A DNA stretch of 64,000 nucleotides from the NCBI RefSeq assembly GCF_027587025.1, contig NZ_JAPPTI010000001.1, positions 620,001 to 684,000 on the forward strand, written 5' to 3'. Positions 46,148 to 55,479 of this stretch are shown here, piece after piece. A model generated the notes under the pieces. It saw only the letters and a program-made list of their open reading frames with translations. It did no database searches and was not told the origin of the DNA. Each line of letters opens with the position of its first letter. The stretch's first letter is position 1. Origin of the DNA: Vibrio sp. LaRot3. Its GTDB lineage: Bacteria; Pseudomonadota; Gammaproteobacteria; Enterobacterales; Vibrionaceae. A program made the translations under genes and the position numbers.

Positions 46148-46978
46148 TCAACTATCAGCGGACACTTCAACTTCGTAAGAAGTGAATTTACGAATATTGA
46201 TAACACCAGTATCTAAAATCAAATACTGACCCTTTATACCTTCAACTTTGCCCGATACAACCGGATTCTTATCGAAGTTATGAGAGATGATTTTGGTTGG
46301 ATGATTCGTCACCGGATAGTGAATGTCGGTGATGGAGTCTTGCAATATTTCTATCGCATCTTCACCAAATTGTTGTTTGATTAGCGCGATCTTCTCTTCG
46401 ACTAATGGCAGTAATTCGGCAAATTTCGCTTCAAGCGCCATTGGCTCTCCGTCTTGCTTAAGCAGCGTTCGCCAGTTGGTTTTATCTGCGATATGTTTAG
46501 CGAGCTCTACTTCAATCAGACCAGAGATATAACGGCTTTTCACCTTAAAAATAGGTAAGCCCTGAGTTGCCCCTTGGTCAATCCAGCGCGTTGGAATTTG
46601 CGTATGACGCGTAATGCCGACTTTCAAGCTGGAGGTATTCGATAGGTAGACGAAATGGTCAACCATGCAGTTCGCTTCGCCCCATTCAGGCTCGCGGCAC
46701 GTGCCTTGATCGTAGTGGCAAGTTTCTGGCTTCATAATGCACATATCGCAACTTGCGAGTTTTTTCATGCACACAAAGCAATGGCCTTGAGAGTAGCTCT
46801 TCTTGGTTTTTTTACCGCATGACTGGCAAAAAATATTGCCGGTGTGGGTAAGCGTAATGGATTGTCCAAGGAAGGGTTTTAGATCAATAGCGTGTTCACC
46901 GACAGGTAAATGGTAGTGAACCGCGTCTTCAAGCACACCGCGCATTTTACGCAGTGTTCCGGTGGCGATAGATGACAT
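46148..46978 (-). CDS. DUF2797 family protein with zinc-binding cysteines
   Basis: 276 residues. A Cys-rich region (about residues 50-105) has CQSCGKK, CFVCMKK, CDMC and further Cys, as in zinc ribbons. The following FVYLSNTSSLKVGITR ... TRWIDQGA ... GLIEVELAKHI (residues about 113-175) looks like a GIY-YIG nuclease core in altered form: VYL, then VGI, an Arg and a Glu. This is my reading, not a search result. A beta-rich C-terminal domain follows. The start at 46978 is an ATG; an earlier TTG is in frame. Confidence 0.78.
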   Translation of the reverse strand: MSSIATGTLRKMRGVLEDAVHYHLPVGEHAIDLKPFLGQSITLTHTGNIFCQSCGKKTKKSYSQGHCFVCMKKLASCDMCIMKPETCHYDQGTCREPEWGEANCMVDHFVYLSNTSSLKVGITRHTQIPTRWIDQGATQGLPIFKVKSRYISGLIEVELAKHIADKTNWRTLLKQDGEPMALEAKFAELLPLVEEKIALIKQQFGEDAIEILQDSITDIHYPVTNHPTKIISHNFDKNPVVSGKVEGIKGQYLILDTGVINIRKFTSYEVEVSADS

Positions 46979-47270
46979 GACTTTGCTCTTTATTGCTTTA
47001 TTTGACCACTTGAGTGGCTGGGTCAATAAACCCTAATGATTATTCTGTTATTTTATCAGAAAGTACCGCACGTGTGGACTACAACCGTTATGTGTGAAGT
47101 GGCACTGATGCATAATTGAGCGCTATTCGATGGGGTTAAAATTATTGATTTAGGAACGGCAATTTTTCTGTGCAACAGACTATTTTTATCGTACATTTTG
47201 TATCAAAAATAGGACAACAATGACTAGGGTCTTTCGACTCATATTTCGCTGGTTAGGAAGGTGAGTAACC

Positions 47271-48596
47271 TTGAAAAGTTTTCACAAGCTCGTTTTCGTC
47301 ATGACGATATTTTCAGTGACGGCCGTATGGTTACACTGGCTTTATGGCGATACCAAAGTCTTTAAGATTAGTCCCCATCAATTTGAATATGTCGCAACTA
47401 ACGACCAAGTTCAAAAAGGCGCCTCGACAAGCTCACTGACCCAAACACCACATAAAACCGTTTTAGAGTGCCGATTACAAAATAGCCCTGACTATGCATG
47501 GCCGTATTGCGGTCTTTCTATTCATATCCAACCTGAAAACGCGGCAAAAGGCATCGACTTGTCCGATTACCACACTGTGCGTCTAGATATAGATTTTGAG
47601 CGTGTGGATAGCGATGAAAAGCCAACAATGCGCTTTTATTTACGCAACTTTAATCCCGCTTATTCAAAGATCGATAACGAGTATACGCACAAATACAATG
47701 GTTTAGACTATCGCCTTGGTGATTATAGTGAGCCACTTGAGATTCCTTTAAAAAGTCTTCAAGTGCTTACGTGGTGGCTGGTGGATAATCAAATTCCGAT
47801 TAAGCATTCCTCGCCAGAATTCAATAACATCAATCGTATTGAATTTGCTACCGGTTCTGGCAGCCCTGAAGGGAAATATCAATTAACCGTCAATAGCATA
47901 GAGTTTATTGGTGAATATATTGCTGGCGAAGACCTAATGATGGGGCTACTTATCATGTGGATACTCACTGGTATAACCTACAGCGTCCATGAGATTCGTC
48001 ACAGCCGTAAACTGATTGCAGACACAGAGCATCGCCGTCAAAAACTGAAAACATTAAACCGTAATCTGCGTGAACAGAACGTTCAGTTTGCAGAGATGGC
48101 TCATCATGATCCACTGACGGGGGCGATGAACCGCCATTCGATTCGCGAATGGTTAGACAAAGAATTCGTCGCAACCGATGGCAGTAACTTAGAACTGTCG
48201 GTTATCTACGTCGATATTGACCACTTTAAACAGGTTAACGATCAGTTTGGTCATAAAATGGGTGATGACATTTTACGTGAGTTCACTATGGTGATTCTAG
48301 GTCAGCTGCGAGTGACCGATCGCCTAGTGCGTTGGGGTGGTGAAGAGTTTGTCATTTTCAGCCCATTCACGTCCCTTGACCAAGCAGTGATTGTCGCGGA
48401 ACGCTTACGCCGTAAAATTGCGCAGCACATTTGGGTACATGGTGAAGTGTTGACCGCGAGTTTAGGTGTTGCTGATTTAGGTGACGAGAGCCCAACAGAT
48501 ATGTTGGCAAGAGCTGACGAAGTTCTTTACCTTGCGAAGCGTAATGGACGTAACCGAGTGGAAGTCGCAGACCGCGCATCCGAAGCAATGGTTTAG
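47271..48596 (+). CDS. Membrane diguanylate cyclase with periplasmic sensor
   Basis: 441 residues. One membrane helix (about 5-22), a periplasmic sensory domain of about 190 residues (beta-rich, YRLGDYSEPLEIPLK and IEFATGSGSPEGKYQ), a second helix (about 215-232), a short coiled coil, then a GGDEF domain (about 275-437). The active site reads GGEEF (RWGGEEFVIF), and the inhibitory site RVTD stands five residues before it, so the enzyme should make cyclic di-GMP and be product-inhibited. The sensor ligand is unknown. The start is TTG at 47271 after AAGGTGAG. Confidence 0.88.
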   Translation: MKSFHKLVFVMTIFSVTAVWLHWLYGDTKVFKISPHQFEYVATNDQVQKGASTSSLTQTPHKTVLECRLQNSPDYAWPYCGLSIHIQPENAAKGIDLSDYHTVRLDIDFERVDSDEKPTMRFYLRNFNPAYSKIDNEYTHKYNGLDYRLGDYSEPLEIPLKSLQVLTWWLVDNQIPIKHSSPEFNNINRIEFATGSGSPEGKYQLTVNSIEFIGEYIAGEDLMMGLLIMWILTGITYSVHEIRHSRKLIADTEHRRQKLKTLNRNLREQNVQFAEMAHHDPLTGAMNRHSIREWLDKEFVATDGSNLELSVIYVDIDHFKQVNDQFGHKMGDDILREFTMVILGQLRVTDRLVRWGGEEFVIFSPFTSLDQAVIVAERLRRKIAQHIWVHGEVLTASLGVADLGDESPTDMLARADEVLYLAKRNGRNRVEVADRASEAMV

Positions 48597-48650
48597 CAGC
48601 AGATTGGTTAGAAAGTAAAAGGATTCGAAAGCTAAGAGATTAGAACATTA

Positions 48651-48677
48651 AAAAGGTGACCATGAGTCACCTTTTTA
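48651..48677. terminator. Bidirectional terminator
   Basis: The arms aaaaggtgac and gtcacctttt form a 10-bp stem with a 5-base loop between the diguanylate cyclase and sanA, followed by T on both sides. Confidence 0.82.
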
Positions 48678-48684
48678 ATGGGTT

Positions 48685-49425
48685 TCATTCAGCGATTGTC
48701 GGCTGAGCGGCACTTTGGCTTGTGTCTGAAACTGGCTCAGCTTTAGAGATGGGCTCTTTAGGGCCAAGAAATTTAGGCTGTGTACCAATTAAATAAAGAT
48801 CGATGAACGCTTTGGTACGGGCGAACACCTCACGAAAGCGGACTTTGAATCCTGAGTGAGAGCTTGGCCCCGGGACAGCAAAACAGCGGGCGTTGATTTG
48901 ATGATAATTCGCGATATACAGCGCGCGCTCACAATGAAACTTTTGCGAGATGATCAAAAAGTTATCGGTATCGAAAATCTCTTTTGCGCGAATGATGGAA
49001 TCGAGAGTACGAAAGCCAGCATAATCAAGATAGATACGTTCTTCTGGGATCTCAGCTTTGAGTAAATCACGCTTCATCGTCCATGGCTCGTTGTAAGAGC
49101 GATGGGCATTATCACCACTAAGAATGAAGTTACTGACTTTTTTGTCTTGGTAAAGTGCAATAGCGGCATCGATTCGGTTGGTGTAATACTCGTTTAGGGT
49201 ACGGCCTAAGTATTTACTCGTACCTAGTACGACAGCGACTTCGTGAGGCTTCACTTCGCTCGCGTCGAAATAGAGTTGACCCTGAGTTTGATTACTCACC
49301 CATCGATCAATTGAGATAACAGCGGCAACGCCTAATATGGCCAATACTAATATTGTCCAAAGTACTTTCTTGCATCGAACAAGAAAGCGGGATTTAGGAG
49401 AGCGGTGGTAAAAAATCTTTCTCAC
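48685..49425 (-). CDS. sanA: SanA, YdcF-family inner membrane protein
   Basis: 246 residues. A basic N-terminus and one membrane helix (residues about 20-40) are followed by a DUF218 domain: AVVLGTSKYLGRTLNEYYTNR, then LSGDNAHRSYNEPWTMKRDL, DYAGFRTLDSI and SQKFHCERALYIANY. This is very like E. coli SanA, an envelope-barrier protein. The best start is GTG at 49425, overlapping the DUF3392 stop as TAGTG, with AAGGA about 12 bases before it. An ATG 63 bases upstream gives a longer protein but overlaps the DUF3392 gene. Confidence 0.9.
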   Translation of the reverse strand: MRKIFYHRSPKSRFLVRCKKVLWTILVLAILGVAAVISIDRWVSNQTQGQLYFDASEVKPHEVAVVLGTSKYLGRTLNEYYTNRIDAAIALYQDKKVSNFILSGDNAHRSYNEPWTMKRDLLKAEIPEERIYLDYAGFRTLDSIIRAKEIFDTDNFLIISQKFHCERALYIANYHQINARCFAVPGPSSHSGFKVRFREVFARTKAFIDLYLIGTQPKFLGPKEPISKAEPVSDTSQSAAQPTIAE

Positions 49426-49748
49426 TAGATTTGTCGATTCCTTTGTGCCCAAAGCCCTATCAAAATAAAGCTCGTCAATACTATGCAAAACATCATGCCA
49501 TAAGGTAAGTCGCGTAATGTCCGCGCTAGGTAAGGGGATGCTTTTACTATGATTAAGCCGTAACCAAATGCATTAATCAATACAAAGACTACCGTTCTTA
49601 CGACAAAGTTCTGAGTTCGTAGCAATCGACGCAGATTGGCGTTGATCTCACCGCCAAACATTACTAATGCACAAGCAATAAGAGCGGTAGATATTTCACT
49701 TAAGTATGGGGCGATGTAACGCCCCGCAGGGGCTAAAAATTCCAACAT
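49425..49748 (-). CDS. DUF3392 family membrane protein
   Basis: 107 residues with three hydrophobic segments (about 15-30, 45-65 and 75-98). The pattern PYLSEISTALIACALVMFG near residue 14 and FVVRTVVFVLINAFGYG near 48 fits the DUF3392 family of small inner membrane proteins. Function unknown. The ATG at 49748 was chosen over a TTG 12 bases before. It precedes sanA with a one-base stop/start overlap. Confidence 0.82.
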   Translation of the reverse strand: MLEFLAPAGRYIAPYLSEISTALIACALVMFGGEINANLRRLLRTQNFVVRTVVFVLINAFGYGLIIVKASPYLARTLRDLPYGMMFCIVLTSFILIGLWAQRNRQI

Positions 49749-49765
49749 GTTTATGACCAAAGCAA

Positions 49766-49788
49766 AAAGCCCCTAGATAAGGGGCTTT
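49766..49788 (-). terminator. Terminator of maeA
   Basis: The arms aaagcccct and aggggcttt form a stem with a 5-base loop, followed on the minus strand by TTGCTTTGG. It lies between maeA and the DUF3392 gene. Confidence 0.8.
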
Positions 49789-49799
49789 GAGTAGGGAGA

Positions 49800-51488
49800 T
49801 TAGAAAGCTGTGCGTTTGTAACGACGGTACACAGGTTGCCAGAAGTGAGCATCGATCGCTTCTTCCAGTGCTTCGTCGGTAATTTCTAATGCGACGCCTT
49901 GTTCAATGGCTTTCTTCGCGACTGCGAAGGCAATTTTCTTCGACACAGAATGAATCGCTTCCAGTGGCGGCAGTAGTGCGCCTTGACCATTAATGGCTAG
50001 TGGTGAACACGTAGCCAGCGCGCGGCTTGATTCCATAAGCATTTCGTCGGTTACACGACGCGCTGAAACCGCCAACACACCTAAGCCAATGCCTGGGAAG
50101 ATGTAGCTGTTGTTACATTGTGCGATTGGGTACGTTTTACCATCATGAACCACAGGATCAAATGGGCTACCAGTTGCGACTAACGCTTCACCGTTTGTCC
50201 AACGAATGATGTCATTCGGTGTTGCTTCCACACGGCTTGTTGGGTTTGACAGTGGGAAAATAATTGGACGTTCGCAATGCTTGTGCATTTCTTGTATCAC
50301 GTCTTTACTAAATAGACCCGGTGCACCAGATACGCCGATAAGTACTGTCGGCTTAGCATTACGCATGACATCAAGTAGCGAATAAGCGTTGTTGTCAGTT
50401 TCCCAACCTTGAGTGTTGTCAGATTTTTGAACTAGCTTCTGTTGGAAGTCGAGAAGGTTTGGCATACCTTCTTGTAGCAGACCCCAGCGGTCAACCATGT
50501 AAACTTGAGAACGAGCTTGCTGATCAGAAATGCCTTCAGAAACCATCTGAGCAATGATTGCTTCTGCAATGCCACAACCAGCGGAGCCTGCACCCAAGAA
50601 CGTGATACGTTGATCGGATAACTTGCTGCCTGCTGCCTGACATGCTGCCAATAGCGAACCTACCGTAACCGCAGCTGTACCTTGAATATCATCATTGAAG
50701 CAACAAATACGATCTTTGTAGCGCTCAAGTAACGGCATTGCGTTTTTCTGAGCAAAGTCTTCAAACTGAATAAGAGCATCCGGCCAACGACGTTGAACCG
50801 CTTGAATAAACTCTTCAACAAACGCGTCGTAATCCGCACCTGTGATACGAGGATGACGCCAGCCCATGTACATTGGGTCAGCAAGACGTTGCGGGTTATT
50901 CGTACCCACATCAAGTACGATCGGCAAAGTGTAAGCAGGGCTAATACCACCACAAGCGGTATACAGAGATAGCTTACCAATTGGAATACCCATACCACCG
51001 ATGCCTTGGTCACCAAGGCCAAGGATACGTTCACCATCCGTTACAACGATCACTTTTACGTTGTGATTTGACGCGTTGTTTAGAATGTCATCCATACGCT
51101 CACGGTTAGCGTAAGAGACAAACAAACCACGACCACGACGGTAGATGTTAGAGAAGTTTTCACATGCCGCACCAACCGTTGGCGTGTAGATGATAGGCAT
51201 CATTTCGGTGATGTGGTTTTGTACCAAACGGTAGAAAAGCGTTTCGTTAGTATCTTGGATGTTACGTAGGTAGATATGTTTATCCATATCACTTTCAAAG
51301 CTACGGTATTGTTGATACGCGCGTTCAACCTGTTCTTGGATGGTTTCAGTGGTTTCTGGCAGCAAACCTTCTAAGTTAAAAGAAATACGTTCTGAAGCAG
51401 TAAAAGCACTGCCTTTATTAAGAAGGGGGGTACTAAGAAGCGCAGGACCAGCAAAAGGGATATACAAAGGGCGTTTGTCGTTATTCAT
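49800..51488 (-). CDS. maeA: NAD-dependent malic enzyme
   Basis: 562 residues, as in E. coli MaeA. The malic enzyme motifs are present: [18 protein letters not shown] at the N-terminus, [10 protein letters not shown] near 97, [16 protein letters not shown] near 162, the metal site [13 protein letters not shown] near 257 and the NAD site [15 protein letters not shown] near 293. It turns malate into pyruvate, CO2 and NADH. The start is [12 protein letters not shown] at 51488 with AGG upstream; a longer frame is not needed. It is a single gene, divergent from the helicase gene. Confidence 0.96.
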   Translation of the reverse strand: MNNDKRPLYIPFAGPALLSTPLLNKGSAFTASERISFNLEGLLPETTETIQEQVERAYQQYRSFESDMDKHIYLRNIQDTNETLFYRLVQNHITEMMPIIYTPTVGAACENFSNIYRRGRGLFVSYANRERMDDILNNASNHNVKVIVVTDGERILGLGDQGIGGMGIPIGKLSLYTACGGISPAYTLPIVLDVGTNNPQRLADPMYMGWRHPRITGADYDAFVEEFIQAVQRRWPDALIQFEDFAQKNAMPLLERYKDRICCFNDDIQGTAAVTVGSLLAACQAAGSKLSDQRITFLGAGSAGCGIAEAIIAQMVSEGISDQQARSQVYMVDRWGLLQEGMPNLLDFQQKLVQKSDNTQGWETDNNAYSLLDVMRNAKPTVLIGVSGAPGLFSKDVIQEMHKHCERPIIFPLSNPTSRVEATPNDIIRWTNGEALVATGSPFDPVVHDGKTYPIAQCNNSYIFPGIGLGVLAVSARRVTDEMLMESSRALATCSPLAINGQGALLPPLEAIHSVSKKIAFAVAKKAIEQGVALEITDEALEEAIDAHFWQPVYRRYKRTAF

Positions 51489-51707
51489 TACGAACCTATT
51501 AATTTCGACCCATAGTTGGGCAGGGGGAACAGGGAAATTGTTACTATTGTAAACTGCTATGGGTAATCTCGACAACAATCACAGCGCAGAGTGAGAGATT
51601 GATTAGAGGAATAGTGCGATCATTTACCTATGAGAATGGGGTGAGTTAAAAAACTCACTTTTCAGCGTGTTATACTGACGCCAATTATTGCTTCCTTTCT
51701 ATTAACT

Positions 51708-54056
51708 ATGCTCCAACTTCCTATCGATTCCTTAAAATCTGATTTTTTAAACTTGCTTAAACAGAGCGACCTTATCGTAGAAGCCGAAACCGGGTCTGGC
51801 AAATCCACACGCTTACCGCTATGGGCTGCAGAGTATGGTCGAGTGTTGGTCGTTGAACCAAGGCGTTTGGCTTGTACCTCTTTGGCGGAGTTTCTTTCTA
51901 AACAAGCGGGGCAGGCGATAGGAGAGAGCATTGGCTATTCAATAAAGCTTCATCATTGTGCTAACGAGCAAACACAAGTGATGTTTGTTACTCCAGGGGT
52001 TGCGCTACGGTGGATGAGTGAAAACCAGTTGAGTGACTTTTCTACCATCATTGTGGATGAGTTTCATGAACGTCGCTGGGATACCGACCTATTAGTAGCG
52101 TTGTTGAAACAGAACAAACAGCATCGAGTAGTGTTGACCTCGGCAACCATAGAGGGTGAAAAACTTGCCGCGTATCTGGGCGCGAAAAGGCTGCATGCCG
52201 AAGGGCGTGTTTATGATGTCGCGATTGGCCATCGAGCGAAGGAGTCTCGCCAACTGCCAGATGCGCGTCATTTAGAGCAAAGAATACGCCAAGAAGTGGA
52301 AGCACTATTACCTGATTGTCAGGGGGATATTCTGGTCTTTCTACCGGGAAGAAAGGAGATAGCACAATGCCAATCGGCACTGAGTCATATTGAAGAGATT
52401 ATCGTGGCGCCGCTTCATGCGTCGGTCACTAACCAACAGCGTGATATTGCGTTAAATCCGCAAGGTAAAACCAAGGTGGTACTGGCCACAAACGTTGCCG
52501 AAACCTCATTGACCATCGCCAACATTGTCGCGGTGATTGATTCAGGTTTAGAGCGCAGAACCGAGCAGCGCAACGGGCGCACAACCCTCAGCTTGAAACA
52601 TATTTCAAAATCTAGTGCTAAGCAGCGCGCAGGCCGAGCAGGCCGTGTCATGGATGGTCTCTGCATTCGCCTGTATGGTGAACACGCTGCACTAAGCGAA
52701 GTGACACCACCTGAAATGTTTAGAGAGTCACTAACGGAGGCGATGCTGGCCTCAGCGAGTTGCGGTATAGCTCTAGATCAATTGGAATTTTTACAACCTT
52801 TACCAGTGCGATCAATGGAACAAGCGAAAACGTTATTGCTGGCAATGAACGCCATTACGCCTCAAGGGTTCGCAACTGAGCATGGTAAAAAGATTTATCC
52901 GCTGCCTATTGATGCACTGTTGGCTGACCTTGTAACACGCATGCCAACCAAAGCGTTGCAAGAAGTGATGATTGACTATACGGCAATATTAGCAACGCCC
53001 GGCAAATTGTATCGGTTAAAAACCGGAGAAGAACTTCGTGAGCAACTAGCGTTGCAAGAGCCGCTGGGTTGTGACGGCCAACTCGCGATAAAAATCATTC
53101 GTGGTGAAACCTTACCGGGAGTCGATGTGGATAACGAGGCGCTGAATGAAGCGAGAGCGTTATCATCTCAGATGCGTGAGGTGTTTGAGTTACCACAACT
53201 AGACGTAGCATCTCGTTATGAGCATCGCCAATGGGTAAACGCCATTGCTACTTTGCATCCAGAGTTGGTGTTTGTGCGACGTGAGCGCAGGCAAGAAGCG
53301 TTCAGTAATGGCGGGTTAGAAGTTGTGCTAGGCAGAGAAAGTCGCTTTTCAGCGCGCTCTGAAGGCGCAATTGTATTAGATACTCACAGTTTACCGGGGC
53401 GAGGAGTAAAACAAACACTCACCTTAGCGACGCAGATGATGCCATTTTCATTCGAGCAGATGAAGGCGTTAGATATTGGCGAATGGCAGCAAGGTGAAAC
53501 GGTTTGTGAAGATGGTTCTACTCAAGTAGAGATGCACTTGGTGTACGCTGGTCGGGTTATTGCTCGGGAGCTGCAACAAGCCGAGGGTGCGTTGGCGATT
53601 AAGCCAATGCTAGAGGCTGTAAAAAGTGGTGATGCACTGCAAGGGTTTTATTCGCAGCGTAAACAGCAAATCGAACATTGGCGTTTATACGTTGAACTCG
53701 GCTTGAGCGACGAGGTAAAAGATCACCAACAAGTAACTTTTGAAAGCTGGTTTACCGAGCAGTTAATCATGCTAGAACTGGACTCCATGGAAGATCTTGA
53801 GTTATTCAGTGATGACGATTTTCAGTTCGAGGGAATCCCATATTGGGAGTATGAAGAGTTTGCTCAAACCTATCCGTTTACACTTTTGCTCGGGGATTTA
53901 AATTTAGATGTTGAATATCATGCGGATAAAAAATTAGTTTACGTAATATACCGAGACGGTCTAAGAAAAGGCGACCCTAAGAGGTGGGAGCTCCCACGCT
54001 GGAAGGGCTGGCGAGTTCAGTACAAAAAAGCGAGTCGCATCATCAATGTCGTTTAA
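51708..54056 (+). CDS. DEAH-type ATP-dependent helicase, HrpB-like
   Basis: 782 residues. Helicase motifs: Walker A EAETGSGKST near residue 25, Walker B in DEFH form (IIVDEFHERRWDTD) near 112, SAT in VLTSATIEGE near 145, NVAETSLTI near 262 and QRAGRAGR near 306. DEFH is the HrpB form of DEAH. The first half fits HrpA/HrpB. The C-terminal half does not look like the usual HrpB end: it lacks a clear HrpB_C region and ends in an acidic and aromatic WEYEEFAQTYPF region, then a basic tail. It is probably a HrpB relative of unknown RNA target. The ribosome site is weak. Confidence 0.85.
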   Translation: MLQLPIDSLKSDFLNLLKQSDLIVEAETGSGKSTRLPLWAAEYGRVLVVEPRRLACTSLAEFLSKQAGQAIGESIGYSIKLHHCANEQTQVMFVTPGVALRWMSENQLSDFSTIIVDEFHERRWDTDLLVALLKQNKQHRVVLTSATIEGEKLAAYLGAKRLHAEGRVYDVAIGHRAKESRQLPDARHLEQRIRQEVEALLPDCQGDILVFLPGRKEIAQCQSALSHIEEIIVAPLHASVTNQQRDIALNPQGKTKVVLATNVAETSLTIANIVAVIDSGLERRTEQRNGRTTLSLKHISKSSAKQRAGRAGRVMDGLCIRLYGEHAALSEVTPPEMFRESLTEAMLASASCGIALDQLEFLQPLPVRSMEQAKTLLLAMNAITPQGFATEHGKKIYPLPIDALLADLVTRMPTKALQEVMIDYTAILATPGKLYRLKTGEELREQLALQEPLGCDGQLAIKIIRGETLPGVDVDNEALNEARALSSQMREVFELPQLDVASRYEHRQWVNAIATLHPELVFVRRERRQEAFSNGGLEVVLGRESRFSARSEGAIVLDTHSLPGRGVKQTLTLATQMMPFSFEQMKALDIGEWQQGETVCEDGSTQVEMHLVYAGRVIARELQQAEGALAIKPMLEAVKSGDALQGFYSQRKQQIEHWRLYVELGLSDEVKDHQQVTFESWFTEQLIMLELDSMEDLELFSDDDFQFEGIPYWEYEEFAQTYPFTLLLGDLNLDVEYHADKKLVYVIYRDGLRKGDPKRWELPRWKGWRVQYKKASRIINVV

Positions 54057-54288
54057 CGGGATGGGATCCTTTCTTGTTTTTTGGAATGGATTATTTTGGT
54101 AGCGTAAATATTAAGCAACTGATTCCTTATATAATTGTCTTGTTCACGGTTTGTTACCGCTTTGGTTTTTATATAGCTTTTCTGCTGAAATTAGGGGTAT
54201 AAAAGACTATTGTTTTATATCCTATTGCTATATGAAGAATGATGTCCGATATTAAATTCACTGTGTTGCCGCGATCACGGGGGATGAT

Positions 54289-54666
54289 ATGGAACATCAA
54301 GGCAAGGCATGTGTGGTATTTGATTACACCTCTTTTCTAGGCGCTTCTTGTAGTAAGAAATGGACATTTCTCGAAGCAATTAGCTCTATTGCACCTATCT
54401 TTGGGCTAGCATGGAAAGACGGTATCAAATCACAAGAGACGGCCGAAGAGCGTTTATGGAATCAAGCCATGAAGTCGCTCTCTGCGAGTCGAAGTGATGA
54501 ATCGAATATTCATACGCTGTTAAAGCTTGCAAAAACGGAGGGTATTCACGAAATAAAACTTGTCATGCCATACGAGCTAGAACAAGAACAAATAGAGCGA
54601 TTAAAAAAACGTTCAAAAGTGGATATTCAAAATCTTCAACAAGATGAATTAATGATTACTTTTTAA
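54289..54666 (+). CDS. Hypothetical protein
   Basis: 125 residues, no signal peptide. Two parts: a beta/Cys part (CVVFDYTSFLGASCSKKW) and a helical, acidic part (EEIERLKKRSK-like end, LEQEQIERLKKRSKVDIQN). I recognise no family. GGGG precedes the ATG. It has its own terminator. It may be a small regulator or an orphan gene; nothing in the context decides it. Confidence 0.6.
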   Translation: MEHQGKACVVFDYTSFLGASCSKKWTFLEAISSIAPIFGLAWKDGIKSQETAEERLWNQAMKSLSASRSDESNIHTLLKLAKTEGIHEIKLVMPYELEQEQIERLKKRSKVDIQNLQQDELMITF

Positions 54667-54667
54667 G

Positions 54668-54690
54668 AGGCCCTATTTGGGCCTTTTTTA
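54668..54690 (+). terminator. Terminator of the 125-residue protein gene
   Basis: The arms aggccc and gggcct form a 6-bp stem with a 5-base loop, followed by TTTTT. Confidence 0.78.
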
Positions 54691-54795
54691 TTTTTACTAC
54701 TGCGTTTTTGCCACAAAACCCACATAAATATAACCGCTTATAGGCGAATTTCTTAACTGTGCACTACGCTGATCAAAAACAGTGTGAGGTCAGTT

Positions 54796-55425
54796 ATGCG
54801 CATAAATCCACTCAAAGCATTGCCCGTTTTCGGTTGTTGTATGTTCGGTCTCGCCTCGCTGCCTGCGGTGGCGATGGTTGATCCACCTAAGTATTTCTAC
54901 GCGGATTTAGCGGCAGGGGCATTGGACGATGATATTGGGACAAACAGCAATGTGACCGCATTGAGCGTCGGAGGCGTTATGCCAATTAGCTTTGGCTTGC
55001 TTGCTAGTCTCGATTATTCGGCGCGGTTTATTCATCCTGACGAAACCACGACGGAAATTTACACCTTATTACCCGGCGCTGGTTTGCAGTTTAATCTCGC
55101 TCAAAATCTCGCGATGCAGGCGTTAGTTAAGGCTGGTATGCAGTGGGCTGAGCAGACCAATGATCTAACCAATACCACCTTGTCTAGCAGTGACGAATTT
55201 ACGTGGGGCGGTGAGCTAGGTTTAATCTACCAGCTTAATGAGAGGTGGAGTGCCATCGCTGATGTTGAATGGAATCGCAGTGATATTATTGACGTCGATG
55301 CCTACTCATTACGCGCTAATTATCGGGTTTCTCCGCGAATTAGCTTTGGCGGATTTTATACGCATCGAAATTCTGGTGACAGTACCACCAATGAGGGTGG
55401 TGTGTCGTTAAGAGTCCATTTCTAA
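54796..55425 (+). CDS. Outer membrane beta-barrel protein
   Basis: 209 residues with a signal peptide (cleavage near VAM, residue 27). The mature part starts VDPPKYFYADLAAGAL and has about 8 amphipathic strands ending in Phe (final SLRVHF), as in small OmpA/OmpX-like barrels. The ATG at 54796 follows GAGGT; a GTG 12 bases before is less likely. It is a single gene. Surface or adhesin role unknown. Confidence 0.8.
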   Translation: MRINPLKALPVFGCCMFGLASLPAVAMVDPPKYFYADLAAGALDDDIGTNSNVTALSVGGVMPISFGLLASLDYSARFIHPDETTTEIYTLLPGAGLQFNLAQNLAMQALVKAGMQWAEQTNDLTNTTLSSSDEFTWGGELGLIYQLNERWSAIADVEWNRSDIIDVDAYSLRANYRVSPRISFGGFYTHRNSGDSTTNEGGVSLRVHF

Positions 55426-55428
55426 ATA

Positions 55429-55453
55429 AAAAGAGCCAGCAAAGTGCTGGCTC
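55429..55453 (-). terminator. Terminator of aspC
   Basis: The arms gagccagc and gctggctc form an 8-bp stem with a 5-base loop, followed by TTTTTATTT on the minus strand. Confidence 0.85.
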
Positions 55454-55479
55454 AATATCTATTAGGTGGTCGCTTAGTG

